A stretch of DNA of 64,000 bases from Prescottella agglutinans (GTDB lineage Bacteria; Actinomycetota; Actinomycetes; Mycobacteriales; Mycobacteriaceae): NCBI RefSeq assembly GCF_004011865.1, contig NZ_RKLP01000003.1, positions 248,001-312,000 on the forward strand, written 5' to 3'. The notes beneath the pieces are model-generated. The model searched no databases, was not told the DNA's origin, and worked only from the letters and a program-made list of their open reading frames with translations. The position numbers were made by a program, and so were the translations under genes. Below, piece by piece: positions 27,301 to 34,672 of the stretch. Position 1 is the stretch's first letter. The number at the start of each line of letters is the position of its first letter.

Positions 27301-27701
27301 TCATGGTGGCGGCGGCGGTCGTGGACGCGCACGTGCTCGCCGGACGCGCGGAATCGGTCGCCGATCTGGCCGATCGGCTCGCGAAGGTCTCGGCGCAGCG
27401 GCTCGGATCGGCCGGGTATCCGGATCTGCCGCAGACCGGGGCGGTGGCGTGTGCGGTCGGCAGCTTCTGTCTCGCGACCGGTCACGGCACCACGGAACGG
27501 GCGCTGCGGCTCGTCGCGCTGGCAACGAGAGTTCGTGCACGACAGGACTATCCGTCGATGCACCTCGACCGCCATCTCGATGCGGCGCGGGCCGTGCTCG
27601 GCGCCGACACCGTCGCGGCGGCGCTGGCGTCCGTTCGGAAGACGCCGCGCGCCGCCGCGCGCCGGGAGATCCTCGACCTCTTGGCCCCGGGCAACTCCTG
27701 A
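24378..27701 (+). CDS. AfsR/SARP-type transcriptional regulator (winged helix, BTAD, NB-ARC ATPase, TPR-like)
   Basis: A 1107-residue regulator. An OmpR-like winged helix covers about residues 15-95 (VALLGDVATRRDGVLVPLAGPRARSLL ... HTQISRLRSAL). A bacterial transcriptional activation domain follows to about 230 (QVDLARARMLARHAGQR ... RLADRLGVDPSARL). The ATPase has P-loop GPGGTGKT near residue 320 and Walker B LLILDNCEHL near 398; the rest is helical repeat. Such proteins activate promoters through direct repeats and often control secondary metabolism. GTG 24378 is chosen because TAGGCT ends 8 bases upstream; GTG 24387 and an in-frame start at 24309 are alternatives. Target unknown; a convergent exporter lies 4 bases beyond its stop. 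Confidence 0.85.
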   Translation: MRPVTSDSETPAPTGPPVEVALLGDVATRRDGVLVPLAGPRARSLLVALARRPGHSRSAAALVEDVWGEDPPRSPANALHTQISRLRSALPDAAIEAGPAGYRLALAPEQVDLARARMLARHAGQRHADGDQRGALDAVREARGLWRGDPGADLPGGHLADDLATEAAAHRAALDAVELAALVAAGQYRDALPIARAAAGVSPLDEGAHALLMECLHGAGRPNEALEVFAGLRGRLADRLGVDPSARLIDLNATILRGEHQPPVTADAEAPGGEPGQAGRLLPNTIGLRAAPNPLLGRKTDLAALELLLGSSRVVTVLGPGGTGKTRVAHALGDEVSARMPVALVELAPLRSGEDVIAAISGTLGLSEADLAPGGLTRTRIHDARQRLRDALAARPSLLILDNCEHLIDDVADVVSDLISASPHLTVLATSRAPMAITAEAVYPLPPLAIDDDGSPAIELFRARALAVRPSVRLDRGEVARLCRTLDGLPLAIELAAARVRTLSVEEINARLVDRFALLRSGDRTSPERHRTLRAVIDWSWNLLADPERAALRRLCRFPGGFTADAASTVAQWGEVVDVADALEGLVNQSMLAVVEPEEGADTVGLRYHMLETVREFGEEQSDGDEAAAVRARTVTWAERFSREAFHDFMSGRQIAAAHRVEAEHDNLLVVLRYAMSEKLVRTVFTVFPVLGGMWASRGSHSEVFNWAPRLLELDDSGLDPEAVPGDLLASAYVLAAAHMAMGGNVRALAVARTRMRRVLATHSDLSGSSRVNIALMLVPGSGRGLARTLATAVRSADPGARSSALMARSNLRENNGDLFGSESDARRALALAEESNDSWGLAMVCQHLGSLYSQSARYDEAVDFYRRSAEGLWELHLYDESLQVRGFMVVALVGAGRIADARAELAALVPMHASAPSASVNVNENPHNQASLSASTAEADLAVGAVDRGLAEYRRAVGDGSVLAGDLPADPFEIMVAAAVVDAHVLAGRAESVADLADRLAKVSAQRLGSAGYPDLPQTGAVACAVGSFCLATGHGTTERALRLVALATRVRARQDYPSMHLDRHLDAARAVLGADTVAAALASVRKTPRAAARREILDLLAPGNS

Positions 27702-27705
27702 CCGG

Positions 27706-28536
27706 TCAGGCCTTGCGCATGTAGGTCCGCACCGTCAGCGGCGCCATGACCGCCACGATCACCGCGGCACCCAGCAGCGCCCACACCGCGTGGATGCCGA
27801 AGTGGCCGTCGTTCGCGAGTTCGCGCACCGCCGTCACCAGGTGCGAGACGGGATTGACGTTCACGAACGCCTGCATCCAGCCCGGCATGGTGTCGGCCGG
27901 CACGAAGGCGTTGGACATGAACGTGAGCGGGAACAGGATCATCATCGAGACACCCTGTACGGCAGAGGCTTTGCTCATCAGGACTCCCATGAGCGCGAAG
28001 ATCCAGCTGATCGCGAACGCGCACACCATGATCAGCAGCGCGGCGCACACGACGCCGACGACTCCGCCGCCCGGCCGGTAGCCCATCGCGATACCGACGA
28101 CGAGCGTGATGGTGGTCGCGATCAGGTACCGGACGACGTCGGCGATCAGCGCCCCGGACAGGGGCGCGATCCGGGCGATCGGCAGGGACTTGAACCTGTC
28201 GAACACGCCCTTGTCCATGTCCTCCCGCAACTGGGTGCCGGTGACGATCGACGTCGTGATCACCGTCTGGACCAGGATGCCGGGGATGATGATGGGCAGG
28301 TACGACTTCACGTCCCCGGAGATCGCGCCGCCGAAGATGTAGGTGAACATGAACGTGAAGATGATCGGCTGGATCACCACGTCGAACAGTTGCTCGGGGT
28401 TGTGCTTGATCTTCAGGATGCCGCGGTAGGCCATCGTGAAGCTGTGGGCGACCGAGTCCCGCAGGCTGATCCGCTCGACGGCCTCGATGGCCCGGGTGCC
28501 CGGGGTGGTCGTGGGCGAGGTGAGGGTGGTGGTCAT
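27706..28536 (-). CDS. DrrB-type ABC-2 transporter permease
   Basis: A 276-residue permease with six predicted helices. The sequence TMAYRGILKIKHNPEQLFDVVIQPIIFTFMFTYIFGGAI is typical of daunorubicin-resistance (DrrB) exporters, and VKSYLPIIIPGILVQTVI and MPGWMQAFVNVNPVSHLV are ABC-2 landmarks. It would form the membrane channel for the ATPase encoded upstream, whose stop overlaps this start (ATGA). The substrate is unknown; homologs export drugs, antibiotics or lipids. Confidence 0.9.
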   Translation of the reverse strand: MTTTLTSPTTTPGTRAIEAVERISLRDSVAHSFTMAYRGILKIKHNPEQLFDVVIQPIIFTFMFTYIFGGAISGDVKSYLPIIIPGILVQTVITTSIVTGTQLREDMDKGVFDRFKSLPIARIAPLSGALIADVVRYLIATTITLVVGIAMGYRPGGGVVGVVCAALLIMVCAFAISWIFALMGVLMSKASAVQGVSMMILFPLTFMSNAFVPADTMPGWMQAFVNVNPVSHLVTAVRELANDGHFGIHAVWALLGAAVIVAVMAPLTVRTYMRKA

Positions 28537-29507
28537 GCGACGCTCCGTTCGGACTCGGCGGTGTCGTGCCCGGTGATGGTGAGGAAGACCTCGTCGAGGC
28601 TCGGCTTGGAGACGGTGATCTCGTCCACCGAGATCGACAGATCCCTCAGCCGCACAAGGAGATCCGCGGTGATCGAGGGATCCGAGAGCGGGGCGGTGAG
28701 GCGGCCCGACTCGGGTGTGACGGTGGCCGGCACGCCCAGCATCGACGAGATCACGGTGCGGGCCTCATCGGTCTGGGTGCGATCGGCGAGCGTCAGTTGC
28801 AGCGCGGACACACCCACCGACGCCTTGAGTTCGTCCGAGGTGCCGTCCGCGATCACCCGGCCGCGGTCGATGACCGCGATCCGGTCGGCCAGTTGGTCGG
28901 CCTCGTCGAGGTACTGCGTCGTGAGCAGCACCGTCGAACCCTCGGCGACGAGGCGCCGGATGGTGTCCCACATCTGCGCGCGGGTGCGCGGATCGAGTCC
29001 GGTGGTGGGCTCGTCGAGGAACAGCAGCGGGGGACGGGCGATCAGGCTGGCCGCGAGGTCGAGACGTCGGCGCATGCCGCCGGAGAAGTTCTTGAGCGGC
29101 TTCGACGCCGCCTCGGTCAGCTCGAACTCCTCGAGGAGTTCGGCGGCCTTGCGCTTGGCATCGGCGCGTCCCAGACCCAGCAGTCGCGAGAAGATCACGA
29201 GATTCTCGGTGGCGCTGAGGTCCTCGTCGACCGAGGCGTATTGGCCGGTGACGCCGACGAGGGAACGGACCGCCGTCGATTCGCGCACGACGTCGCGGCC
29301 GAAGATGCGGGCCTCGCCGCCGTCGGGACGGAGCAGCGTCGCGAGCATCCGGACCGTGGTGGTCTTGCCTGCGCCGTTGGGGCCGAGCACGCCGTACACC
29401 GATCCGGTCGGCACGGTGAGGCTCACGCCGTCCACCGCGCGCTGCTGCCCGAAGGTCTTGACGAGCCCGACGGCTTCGATCGCCGGGGGTGAGGTGTCGA
29501 GGTTCAT
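28533..29507 (-). CDS. DrrA-type ABC transporter ATP-binding protein
   Basis: A 324-residue cytoplasmic ATPase partner of the DrrB-type permease. Walker A is GPNGAGKTTTVRML, the signature is NFSGGMRRRLDLAASL and Walker B is LLFLDEPTTGLD, followed by the DrrA C-terminal extension (about residues 230-324). The ATG at 29507 is preferred over an in-frame start at 29552 because GGTGAGG precedes it and homologs start near here. The stop overlaps the permease start. No biosynthetic cluster is adjacent. Confidence 0.92.
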   Translation of the reverse strand: MNLDTSPPAIEAVGLVKTFGQQRAVDGVSLTVPTGSVYGVLGPNGAGKTTTVRMLATLLRPDGGEARIFGRDVVRESTAVRSLVGVTGQYASVDEDLSATENLVIFSRLLGLGRADAKRKAAELLEEFELTEAASKPLKNFSGGMRRRLDLAASLIARPPLLFLDEPTTGLDPRTRAQMWDTIRRLVAEGSTVLLTTQYLDEADQLADRIAVIDRGRVIADGTSDELKASVGVSALQLTLADRTQTDEARTVISSMLGVPATVTPESGRLTAPLSDPSITADLLVRLRDLSISVDEITVSKPSLDEVFLTITGHDTAESERSVA

Positions 29508-29571
29508 GACCTCACCCTGACGTGTCCCGCTTGCACCGGGCTTGCGGCGCACTTGCGCGGCGCACGAGGCG

Positions 29572-29624
29572 CACGCATGCGCCGGGGCCGTGGTGCGGAC
29601 ACCGCGGGCCCCGGCGCATGCGTG
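29572..29624 (-). terminator. 18-bp perfect hairpin, terminator of secreted-protein gene
   Basis: The arms at 29572-29589 and 29607-29624 are perfectly complementary (18 bp) around a 17-base loop. It starts 11 bases beyond the stop of the minus-strand secreted-protein gene. No strong T-run follows on the minus strand. It separates that gene from the drrA promoter region. Confidence 0.6.
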
Positions 29625-29634
29625 AGGGTTCGTG

Positions 29635-30159
29635 CTACTTCAGCAGGCGGCCGAGCAGGTCGCCGAGGCTCGGGACGATGTCGCCGAGGCTGCCGGTCGC
29701 GGTGCCGAGGCTGCCGAGTACCCCGCCGACGGGGACGATCTGCGGCTCACCGAGCACCGGCGTCGGATTCGACAGCGCGATGCACGCGCCGACGAAGGCG
29801 TACACGCCGTCGGCGAGCGCGTCGGTCGTGTACGACTTGGTGGCGCCTGCCGGAACGGCGTCGAGGCCGCTGGTCCACGCGACGAAGCCCGGTTCGAGCA
29901 CCTTCGTCGGATCATCCAGCGCCTGAGTAACTTTCGCGGCATCGACCGCCACCGCGCCGCAGGTGCTCGTCGGGTATCCGGCGTTCGGGTTCTCGATCGT
30001 GACGTCGACGACGCTGCCGTCGGCCTCGGTGGTGAGGACGGGTCCCGTGAACTCGGGGGACGGGGCGGCCGACGCGATCGCGGGACCGGTGAGCAGTGCG
30101 GCGGCGGAGATCGCGACGGCGGCGGAGCGGGTGAGGACGGTTGCGGATCGTGTGCGCAT
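29635..30159 (-). CDS. Secreted protein, paralog A of a tandem pair, unknown function
   Basis: A 174-residue protein with a Sec signal peptide (basic start, hydrophobic core, likely cleavage after AIASAA near residue 32). The mature domain has two conserved cysteines (STCGAVAV and VGACIAL) that probably form a disulfide. The C-terminal ~35 residues are Gly/Leu/Val-rich (GGVLGSLGTATGSLGDIVPSLGDLLGRLLK). It shares a pattern with the neighbouring gene at 30346: CGA-x-A ... DP-x-K-x-LEPGF-x-AW ... DGVYA-x-x-G-x-C. ATG 30159 follows AAAGG. No known domain is recognised; extracellular or cell-wall location is inferred. Confidence 0.78.
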   Translation of the reverse strand: MRTRSATVLTRSAAVAISAAALLTGPAIASAAPSPEFTGPVLTTEADGSVVDVTIENPNAGYPTSTCGAVAVDAAKVTQALDDPTKVLEPGFVAWTSGLDAVPAGATKSYTTDALADGVYAFVGACIALSNPTPVLGEPQIVPVGGVLGSLGTATGSLGDIVPSLGDLLGRLLK

Positions 30160-30286
30160 GGTCGTGCCTTTCAGCGGTGGGAAGCGGATCTCCGTCGTGG
30201 TTCGCGGGCGAACGCGGACGGGGATCACCCGCGGAAGGCACGGCGTCTGATGCGCCTCGTGCAACGGGAATCGTGAAAGGGGAAGA

Positions 30287-30333
30287 TGCGCGGCGACCCG
30301 GACATCCCCGACCAACGGCCGGGCCGCCGCGCA
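30287..30333 (-). terminator. Hairpin terminator of second secreted-protein gene
   Basis: TGCGCGGCGACCCGG (30287-30301) pairs with 30319-30333 at 14 of 15 positions, with a 17-base loop. It begins 13 bases after the minus-strand stop at 30346, so the two secreted paralogs have separate terminators and are probably separate transcripts. Confidence 0.55.
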
Positions 30334-30345
30334 CGATCTGGGGAG

Positions 30346-30897
30346 TTACCCGGCCTGCGAGGAGCCGGCCGAGATGGCCTTGATCAGGCCGTCGATGTTC
30401 CCGCTGGTGAGGAACTCGACCAGGTTCTTCAGGGCACCGTTCTCGAGGCTGCCGAACATCGCGTTCTCGGGAAGGCTGACGATCTTCGGGCGGCTCACGG
30501 CGGCACCGCTGGAGGTCGAGGTGCACTCGCCGATCACGGCGTACACGCCGTCGTTGAATTCGGGGGTGGTGAACGCCTTGGTGCTCGCGGCACCGACACG
30601 CTCGGTCGGCTTGACCTTCCATGCCGCGAAGCCCGGCTCGAGGAGCTTGGAGGGGTCCTTCTCGAGTTCGGACATCTTGGAGGCGACGATCGCGTAGGCG
30701 CCGCATGTCGTCCCGGCGTCGGTGTTGTTGTTCTGCACGGTGACCGTGATGGAACTGGCCGCGGCGGACGCGGTGATCTCGGGTGCCGACACCGCGGGGG
30801 CGGCGGTCGCGAGGGCCGGTACGGCGAGAACCGACGCGGCGGCGATCGCGACGCCACTCACCGTGCGGGCGAGTGTATTCCGAGTGCGCGTGTGCAT
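30346..30897 (-). CDS. Secreted protein, paralog B of a tandem pair, unknown function
   Basis: A 183-residue protein with a Sec signal peptide (MHTRTRNTLARTVSG start, cleavage likely after ALATAA near residue 33). Two cysteines (TTCGAYAI and GECTSTS) match those of paralog A, as do the segments KLLEPGFAAWK and NDGVYAVIGEC. The C-terminal segment (NLVEFLTSGNIDGLIKAI) is helical and amphipathic and differs from A. ATG 30897 has GAGGGG upstream; a start at 30963 is open but lacks a ribosome site. Tandem duplication is evident from order and motif sharing. Function unknown. Confidence 0.78.
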   Translation of the reverse strand: MHTRTRNTLARTVSGVAIAAASVLAVPALATAAPAVSAPEITASAAASSITVTVQNNNTDAGTTCGAYAIVASKMSELEKDPSKLLEPGFAAWKVKPTERVGAASTKAFTTPEFNDGVYAVIGECTSTSSGAAVSRPKIVSLPENAMFGSLENGALKNLVEFLTSGNIDGLIKAISAGSSQAG

Positions 30898-31183
30898 GAA
30901 CAACCCCTCATTCGTGAAATGTCTTCTGACGGATGAGTGATCGCGGTGTCTTGTCCCCGACAACCAAGATCACTTGCGTCAGCATCGGGGCTGGGTCAAC
31001 TTCACGCAAGGCGAACCTTCGGGAAGGGTAAGGTCCGGACTTTGCCGATGGACCCGGATCAGACATCCCTACCGACCGGTAACGGAATTGAACAGCGGAA
31101 ACCCGTGGGACTCACGAGGATTTACCCGTTCTATAACGATTCCGTTTCGAAGGGTGCCGATCGATGAAGATTCAATTGTTTGT
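30898..31183. other. Intergenic region between secreted-protein gene and menE
   Basis: No convincing gene is seen in these 286 bases. The stretch from about 31070 to 31190 is noticeably richer in A and T than the surroundings and must hold the promoter of the minus-strand gene starting at 30897 on its left side. AACGGAAT (31081-31088) and ATTCCGTT (31139-31146) are complementary but widely spaced and may be chance. Confidence 0.3.
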
Positions 31184-32380
31184 TCAACTACCCGCCGGTG
31201 TCGGCTCGCTCGTCGAGCCCGGCCACGACGTTCGCAGGGTGTTGCGGTCGATCTTCCCCGGACCGCGGAGGGGGAGCGCGTCGAACAGTCGCACCTCGCG
31301 CGGTGCGGCGGTGGCGTCGAGCGCGGCGCGGACATGGTCACCCAGTTCCCGGACGGTGGGCGTGAATCCCTCGGCGGGGACGACCGCGGCGACCACACGC
31401 TGGCCCAGACGCTCGTCCGGCACCCCGAGTACGGCGCACTCGCGCACCCCGGGGTGCTCGAGGAGCACCGCCTCGACCACCTGCGGCACGACGGTGAGCC
31501 CCCCGGTGGAGATCGCCTCGTCGAGCCTGCCGCGGATCGTGAGGACACCGTCCGACAACGTGCCGGCGTCGTCGGTGCGGAACCAACCGGGCTCGGCGAA
31601 CGCCGGATGCCCGGGCAGGCCGCGGTAGCCCGACGCGAGCATCGCCCCGCCGAGCAGGACGCGGGAATCGTCGGCGATCCGGACCGTCGCGTCGTCGAGG
31701 GGGACACCGTCGTAGACGCACCCGCCGCACGTCTCGCTCATCCCGTAGGTCCGCACCACCCGGATGCCGGCGTCGAGCGCGCGGCGCAGCAGCGGCGCCG
31801 GCGTGGCCGCGCCGCCGAGTAGGACCGCGTCGAGCGACGCCAACGCCTCCGTCGCGCCCGGGTGGTCGAGGGCCTTCACCAGTTGGGTGGGGACCAGCGA
31901 CGTGTACCGGCGCGGCCCGCTCATCGTGGCCACCGCGGTCGGCAGGTCCCCGGGATCGAAGCCCGCGGTGACGTCGACGACGACGGGTGTCTCGCCGGCC
32001 AGCAGGCTGCGCAGCAGCACCTGCATGCCGGCGATGTGATGCGCGGGCAGGGCCAGCAGCCACGAACCGGCGCCGCCCAGGCGCCGATGCGTCGCCTCGC
32101 CGCTCGCACGCAACGCGCGCGAGGTGAGCATCGCCCCCTTGGGCACCCCGGTCGTGCCCGATGTCGCCATCACCAGCGCGACGTCCCCGGCGTCGGCCAC
32201 GTCGTCGATCGGCTCGTCCGGGTGCAGCGCGCGCGTGAGCCGGGCGATCTCCTTCGGGTCTCCCTCGGGCACCGGCAGGAGTGGCGGGCCGCCGCCGTCC
32301 AGCACTCGTTCGAGTGTCGGCAGGACCGAGGTCACCGCGGTGCCGGCGGGGATCGGAAAGGTGTGCAGGAGCGCGCTCAC
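31184..32380 (-). CDS. menE: o-Succinylbenzoate-CoA ligase
   Basis: A 398-residue acyl-adenylate-forming enzyme that activates o-succinylbenzoate to its CoA ester for MenB. The P-loop is MATSGTTGVPKGAM, the AMP-binding motif is TYGMSETCGG, and GWFRTDD, IRGRLDEAISTGG and the catalytic lysine in GPGKIDRNTL complete the set. It is shorter than typical ~500-residue ligases because the N-terminal subdomain is reduced, which is usual for actinobacterial MenE. GTG start at 32380. It lies 38 bases after the first DUF3349 gene in the same direction. Confidence 0.93.
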   Translation of the reverse strand: MSALLHTFPIPAGTAVTSVLPTLERVLDGGGPPLLPVPEGDPKEIARLTRALHPDEPIDDVADAGDVALVMATSGTTGVPKGAMLTSRALRASGEATHRRLGGAGSWLLALPAHHIAGMQVLLRSLLAGETPVVVDVTAGFDPGDLPTAVATMSGPRRYTSLVPTQLVKALDHPGATEALASLDAVLLGGAATPAPLLRRALDAGIRVVRTYGMSETCGGCVYDGVPLDDATVRIADDSRVLLGGAMLASGYRGLPGHPAFAEPGWFRTDDAGTLSDGVLTIRGRLDEAISTGGLTVVPQVVEAVLLEHPGVRECAVLGVPDERLGQRVVAAVVPAEGFTPTVRELGDHVRAALDATAAPREVRLFDALPLRGPGKIDRNTLRTSWPGSTSEPTPAGS

Positions 32381-32418
32381 CCGTCGATGGTTTCACGACC
32401 CGGTCGGCCGGGCCGCCG

Positions 32419-32721
32419 TCAGGGGAGGGGCGGGCCGGCCAGTGGCCAACCACCCGCCGACAAGTGCGTCTGCACCCGGTCCACGTCGGACTCGAGCGGC
32501 ATCTCGTTCGTGATCTTGGTGATCAGCACCTGGATGTCGGTCTTCGAGATCGGCAGGTCGCCGTGCTCGACGAGGGCGGCTGTGACGAGGTCGACCTCCT
32601 CCTCGGACAGCCGTCGGGTGAGGAGCGCGAAGAGGGGGACGTAGTCCTGCTCGGGGACGCCGTTGGGATACCCGGCGCGTAGCCAGTCGATGATCGAGGA
32701 GAGAAACGGAGGCAGGCTCAA
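32419..32721 (-). CDS. DUF3349 family protein, copy 1
   Basis: A 100-residue helical protein matching DUF3349 (M. tuberculosis Rv0543c type): IIDWLRAGYPNGVPEQDYVPLFALLTRRLSEEEVDLVTAALVE. I read the start as TTG at 32721, with GGAG 5 bases upstream; longer in-frame starts lack ribosome sites. Structures of the family show a small helical fold without known activity. A second, divergent copy lies immediately upstream on the same strand. Both sit in the conserved menE-pitA interval. Confidence 0.82.
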   Translation of the reverse strand: MSLPPFLSSIIDWLRAGYPNGVPEQDYVPLFALLTRRLSEEEVDLVTAALVEHGDLPISKTDIQVLITKITNEMPLESDVDRVQTHLSAGGWPLAGPPLP

Positions 32722-32743
32722 TGATGCTCCTGAACTCGGTCCG

Positions 32744-33100
32744 TCAGCTCTGGGCGTCCGGGGCTTCCTGGTAGTCACCGGCAACTGCGTAGGTGTCGTC
32801 GCCGACGACGGGCCACCCGCCCGCGACGAGCCGTTCGGTGACCCGGGTGATGTCCTCCTCGGTGGGTTCCTCGTGGATGACCCCCGCGATGATGCTCTTG
32901 AGCGCGTCGTAGTCGACGTGCCGATCCGGATGCTCGTGTGCGGTCGCGATGGACAGGTCCACGATCTGGCCGATCTCCTCGTCGGTCAGGCGGCGTCCGA
33001 GCACGGCGAGCAGAGCGAAGTGGTCCTTGGTCGGAATTCCCTCGGGGTAGCCGGCGCGGAGCCAATCGAGTACCGAACGGAGCGAATACTTGCTGTTCAC
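32744..33100 (-). CDS. DUF3349 family protein, copy 2
   Basis: A 118-residue paralog of the preceding gene, sharing LDWLRAGYPEGIP, DHFALLAVLGRRLTDEEI and a final ITRVTERLVAGGWPV that parallels VDRVQTHLSAGGWPL in copy 1. GTG at 33100 (NSKYSLRS) is preferred from family alignment; GTG 33112 and 33118 are possible. It has an additional polar C-terminal tail of about 18 residues. Function unknown. The tandem arrangement suggests local duplication. Confidence 0.8.
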   Translation of the reverse strand: MNSKYSLRSVLDWLRAGYPEGIPTKDHFALLAVLGRRLTDEEIGQIVDLSIATAHEHPDRHVDYDALKSIIAGVIHEEPTEEDITRVTERLVAGGWPVVGDDTYAVAGDYQEAPDAQS

Positions 33101-33153
33101 GGATGCGATCACTTTCACGAGGGAGCGGGGGAGTGGTCTGGTAGGGACCCCGC

Positions 33154-33426
33154 TCAGAAGACGTGGATGCCGAAGCTGCTGGCCAGGAAGTTCTGCATCA
33201 GCATCAGTATCCCAGCGATGATCGCGATCAGCACGACGGCGAAGCACAGGGCCGCGCCGATCTTGCCCGCCGTGGATGCCGTGGTCGTCCCGTCCGTGTC
33301 GGTACGCGCGCCGACGGACAGGCTCTTGAGGCCCAGGGCGAAGATCGCCGGCAGGCCCGCACCGAAGAGCAGTCCCACGAGGACGACCTGCCACAGCGAG
33401 TTGGCGGTCTGCGTCAGTAGATCCAT
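33154..33426 (-). CDS. Small two-span membrane protein (Rv0544c-like)
   Basis: A 90-residue protein with helices at about residues 10-33 and 55-78, a polar Thr-rich loop between (ARTDTDGTTTASTAG) and a short outside tail. Position between DUF3349 and pitA matches a conserved membrane protein of mycobacteria, which supports its reality. It starts 13 bases after the pitA stop and could be cotranscribed. No function is known to me. Confidence 0.78.
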   Translation of the reverse strand: MDLLTQTANSLWQVVLVGLLFGAGLPAIFALGLKSLSVGARTDTDGTTTASTAGKIGAALCFAVVLIAIIAGILMLMQNFLASSFGIHVF

Positions 33427-33439
33427 CGGTCGTCTCCTC

Positions 33440-34672
33440 TCAGGTGGCGCTGGTCGTGGTGACGGTGGTGGTCTGGTCTGCGTCGACCTCGACGCCGGTG
33501 CCGGTGGTCGGGGCGGCGGGAGCGTTCTCCGTCGCGGGTGCCAGGCCGCCGTCCCACTCGTCGTTGACGTTGTTCGGGTCGATCGGTTCGCGGCGTGAAC
33601 GCATGTACATGAAGCCGGACAGCGCCACCAGCAGGGCGAACACCACGAGGACGCCGGGCAGGCCGCCGATCATGTGGGCCAGCGCCCAGCAGACGGCGCC
33701 GACGATGCCCGCCGAGGGCAGCGTGATCAGCCACGCGACGGCCATGCGGCCGGCAACGCCCCAGCGGACCTCGGCGCCCTTCCGGCCCAGGCCGGTGCCC
33801 ATGATCGATCCGGTCGCGACGTGCGTGGTCGACAGCGGCAGGCCCAGGTGGCTCGAGGTCAGGATGATCGCGGCCGACGACGACTCGGCGGCCATGCCCT
33901 GCGGCGCGGAGATCTCGACGAGGCCCTTGCCGAGCGTGCGGATGATGCGCCAGCCACCGAGGTAGGTGCCGAGTGCGATCGCGACGGCGCAGCTGAGCTT
34001 GACCCAGAACGGCATCTCGGCGTCCGCGGAGATCGATCCGTGGGCGACGAGCGCCAGGAAGATCACGCCCATCGTCTTCTGGGCGTCGTTGGTGCCGTGG
34101 GCGAGCGAGACGAGCGACGCGGTGCCGACCTGGCCGATACGGAAACCCTTGCTCTTGGTGTCGTCGGGAATGTCCTGGGTGATGCGGTAGATGAGCTTGG
34201 TGCCGACGGTCGCGACCAGCGCGGCGACGACGGGGGCCAGCAGCGCGGGGATGATCACCTTGCCGAGCACACCGCCCCACTCGACACCGTTCATGCCGAT
34301 CGAGGCGATGGCGGCGCCGATCAGGCCGCCGAAGAGTGCGTGCGACGAGCTGGACGGCAGGCCGAACAGCCAGGTCGCGAGATTCCAGAGAATGCCGCCC
34401 ACCAAGCCGGCGAAAACGATCAGCAACAGCGCTTCGCCGCTGACGGTCCCGAGGTTGACCACGCCCTTCGCGACGGTCGCAGCGACTTCGACGGAGAGGA
34501 AAGCGCCGATCAGGTTGAGGGTTGCAGAGAGTGCCACTGCGACCTTCGGTCGGAGTGCGCCGGTGGCGATGGACGTGGCCATCGCGTTCCCGGTGTCGTG
34601 GAAGCCGTTCGTGAAGTCGAAAGCGAGGGCAGTGACGACCACTACCAAGAGAACGACGAGCTCTGCGGTCAC
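33440..34672 (-). CDS. pitA: Low-affinity inorganic phosphate transporter PitA
   Basis: A 410-residue membrane transporter that imports phosphate (as metal-phosphate) using the proton gradient. The duplicated PHO-4 signature is clear in both halves: FDFTNGFHDTGNAMATSIATGAL near residue 18 and VSLAHGTNDAQKTMGVIFLAL near residue 195. GLPSSSSHALFGG and GLPLSTTHVATGS are also duplicated. The GTG start at 34672 heads the downstream minus-strand run (membrane protein, DUF3349 genes, menE). The C-terminal ~40 residues are Thr/Asp-rich and cytosolic. Confidence 0.95.
   Translation of the reverse strand: MTAELVVLLVVVVTALAFDFTNGFHDTGNAMATSIATGALRPKVAVALSATLNLIGAFLSVEVAATVAKGVVNLGTVSGEALLLIVFAGLVGGILWNLATWLFGLPSSSSHALFGGLIGAAIASIGMNGVEWGGVLGKVIIPALLAPVVAALVATVGTKLIYRITQDIPDDTKSKGFRIGQVGTASLVSLAHGTNDAQKTMGVIFLALVAHGSISADAEMPFWVKLSCAVAIALGTYLGGWRIIRTLGKGLVEISAPQGMAAESSSAAIILTSSHLGLPLSTTHVATGSIMGTGLGRKGAEVRWGVAGRMAVAWLITLPSAGIVGAVCWALAHMIGGLPGVLVVFALLVALSGFMYMRSRREPIDPNNVNDEWDGGLAPATENAPAAPTTGTGVEVDADQTTTVTTTSAT

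Noticed and set aside
31081-31146. AACGGAAT ... ATTCCGTT as an operator
   Set aside because: The arms are 50 bases apart and only 8 long; chance is likely in this AT-richer stretch.
31164-31628. A plus-strand frame starting MKIQLFVQLPAG over the 3' end of menE
   Set aside because: Most of it is antisense to the ligase domain and becomes Arg/Ser-rich; only the first few residues look natural.
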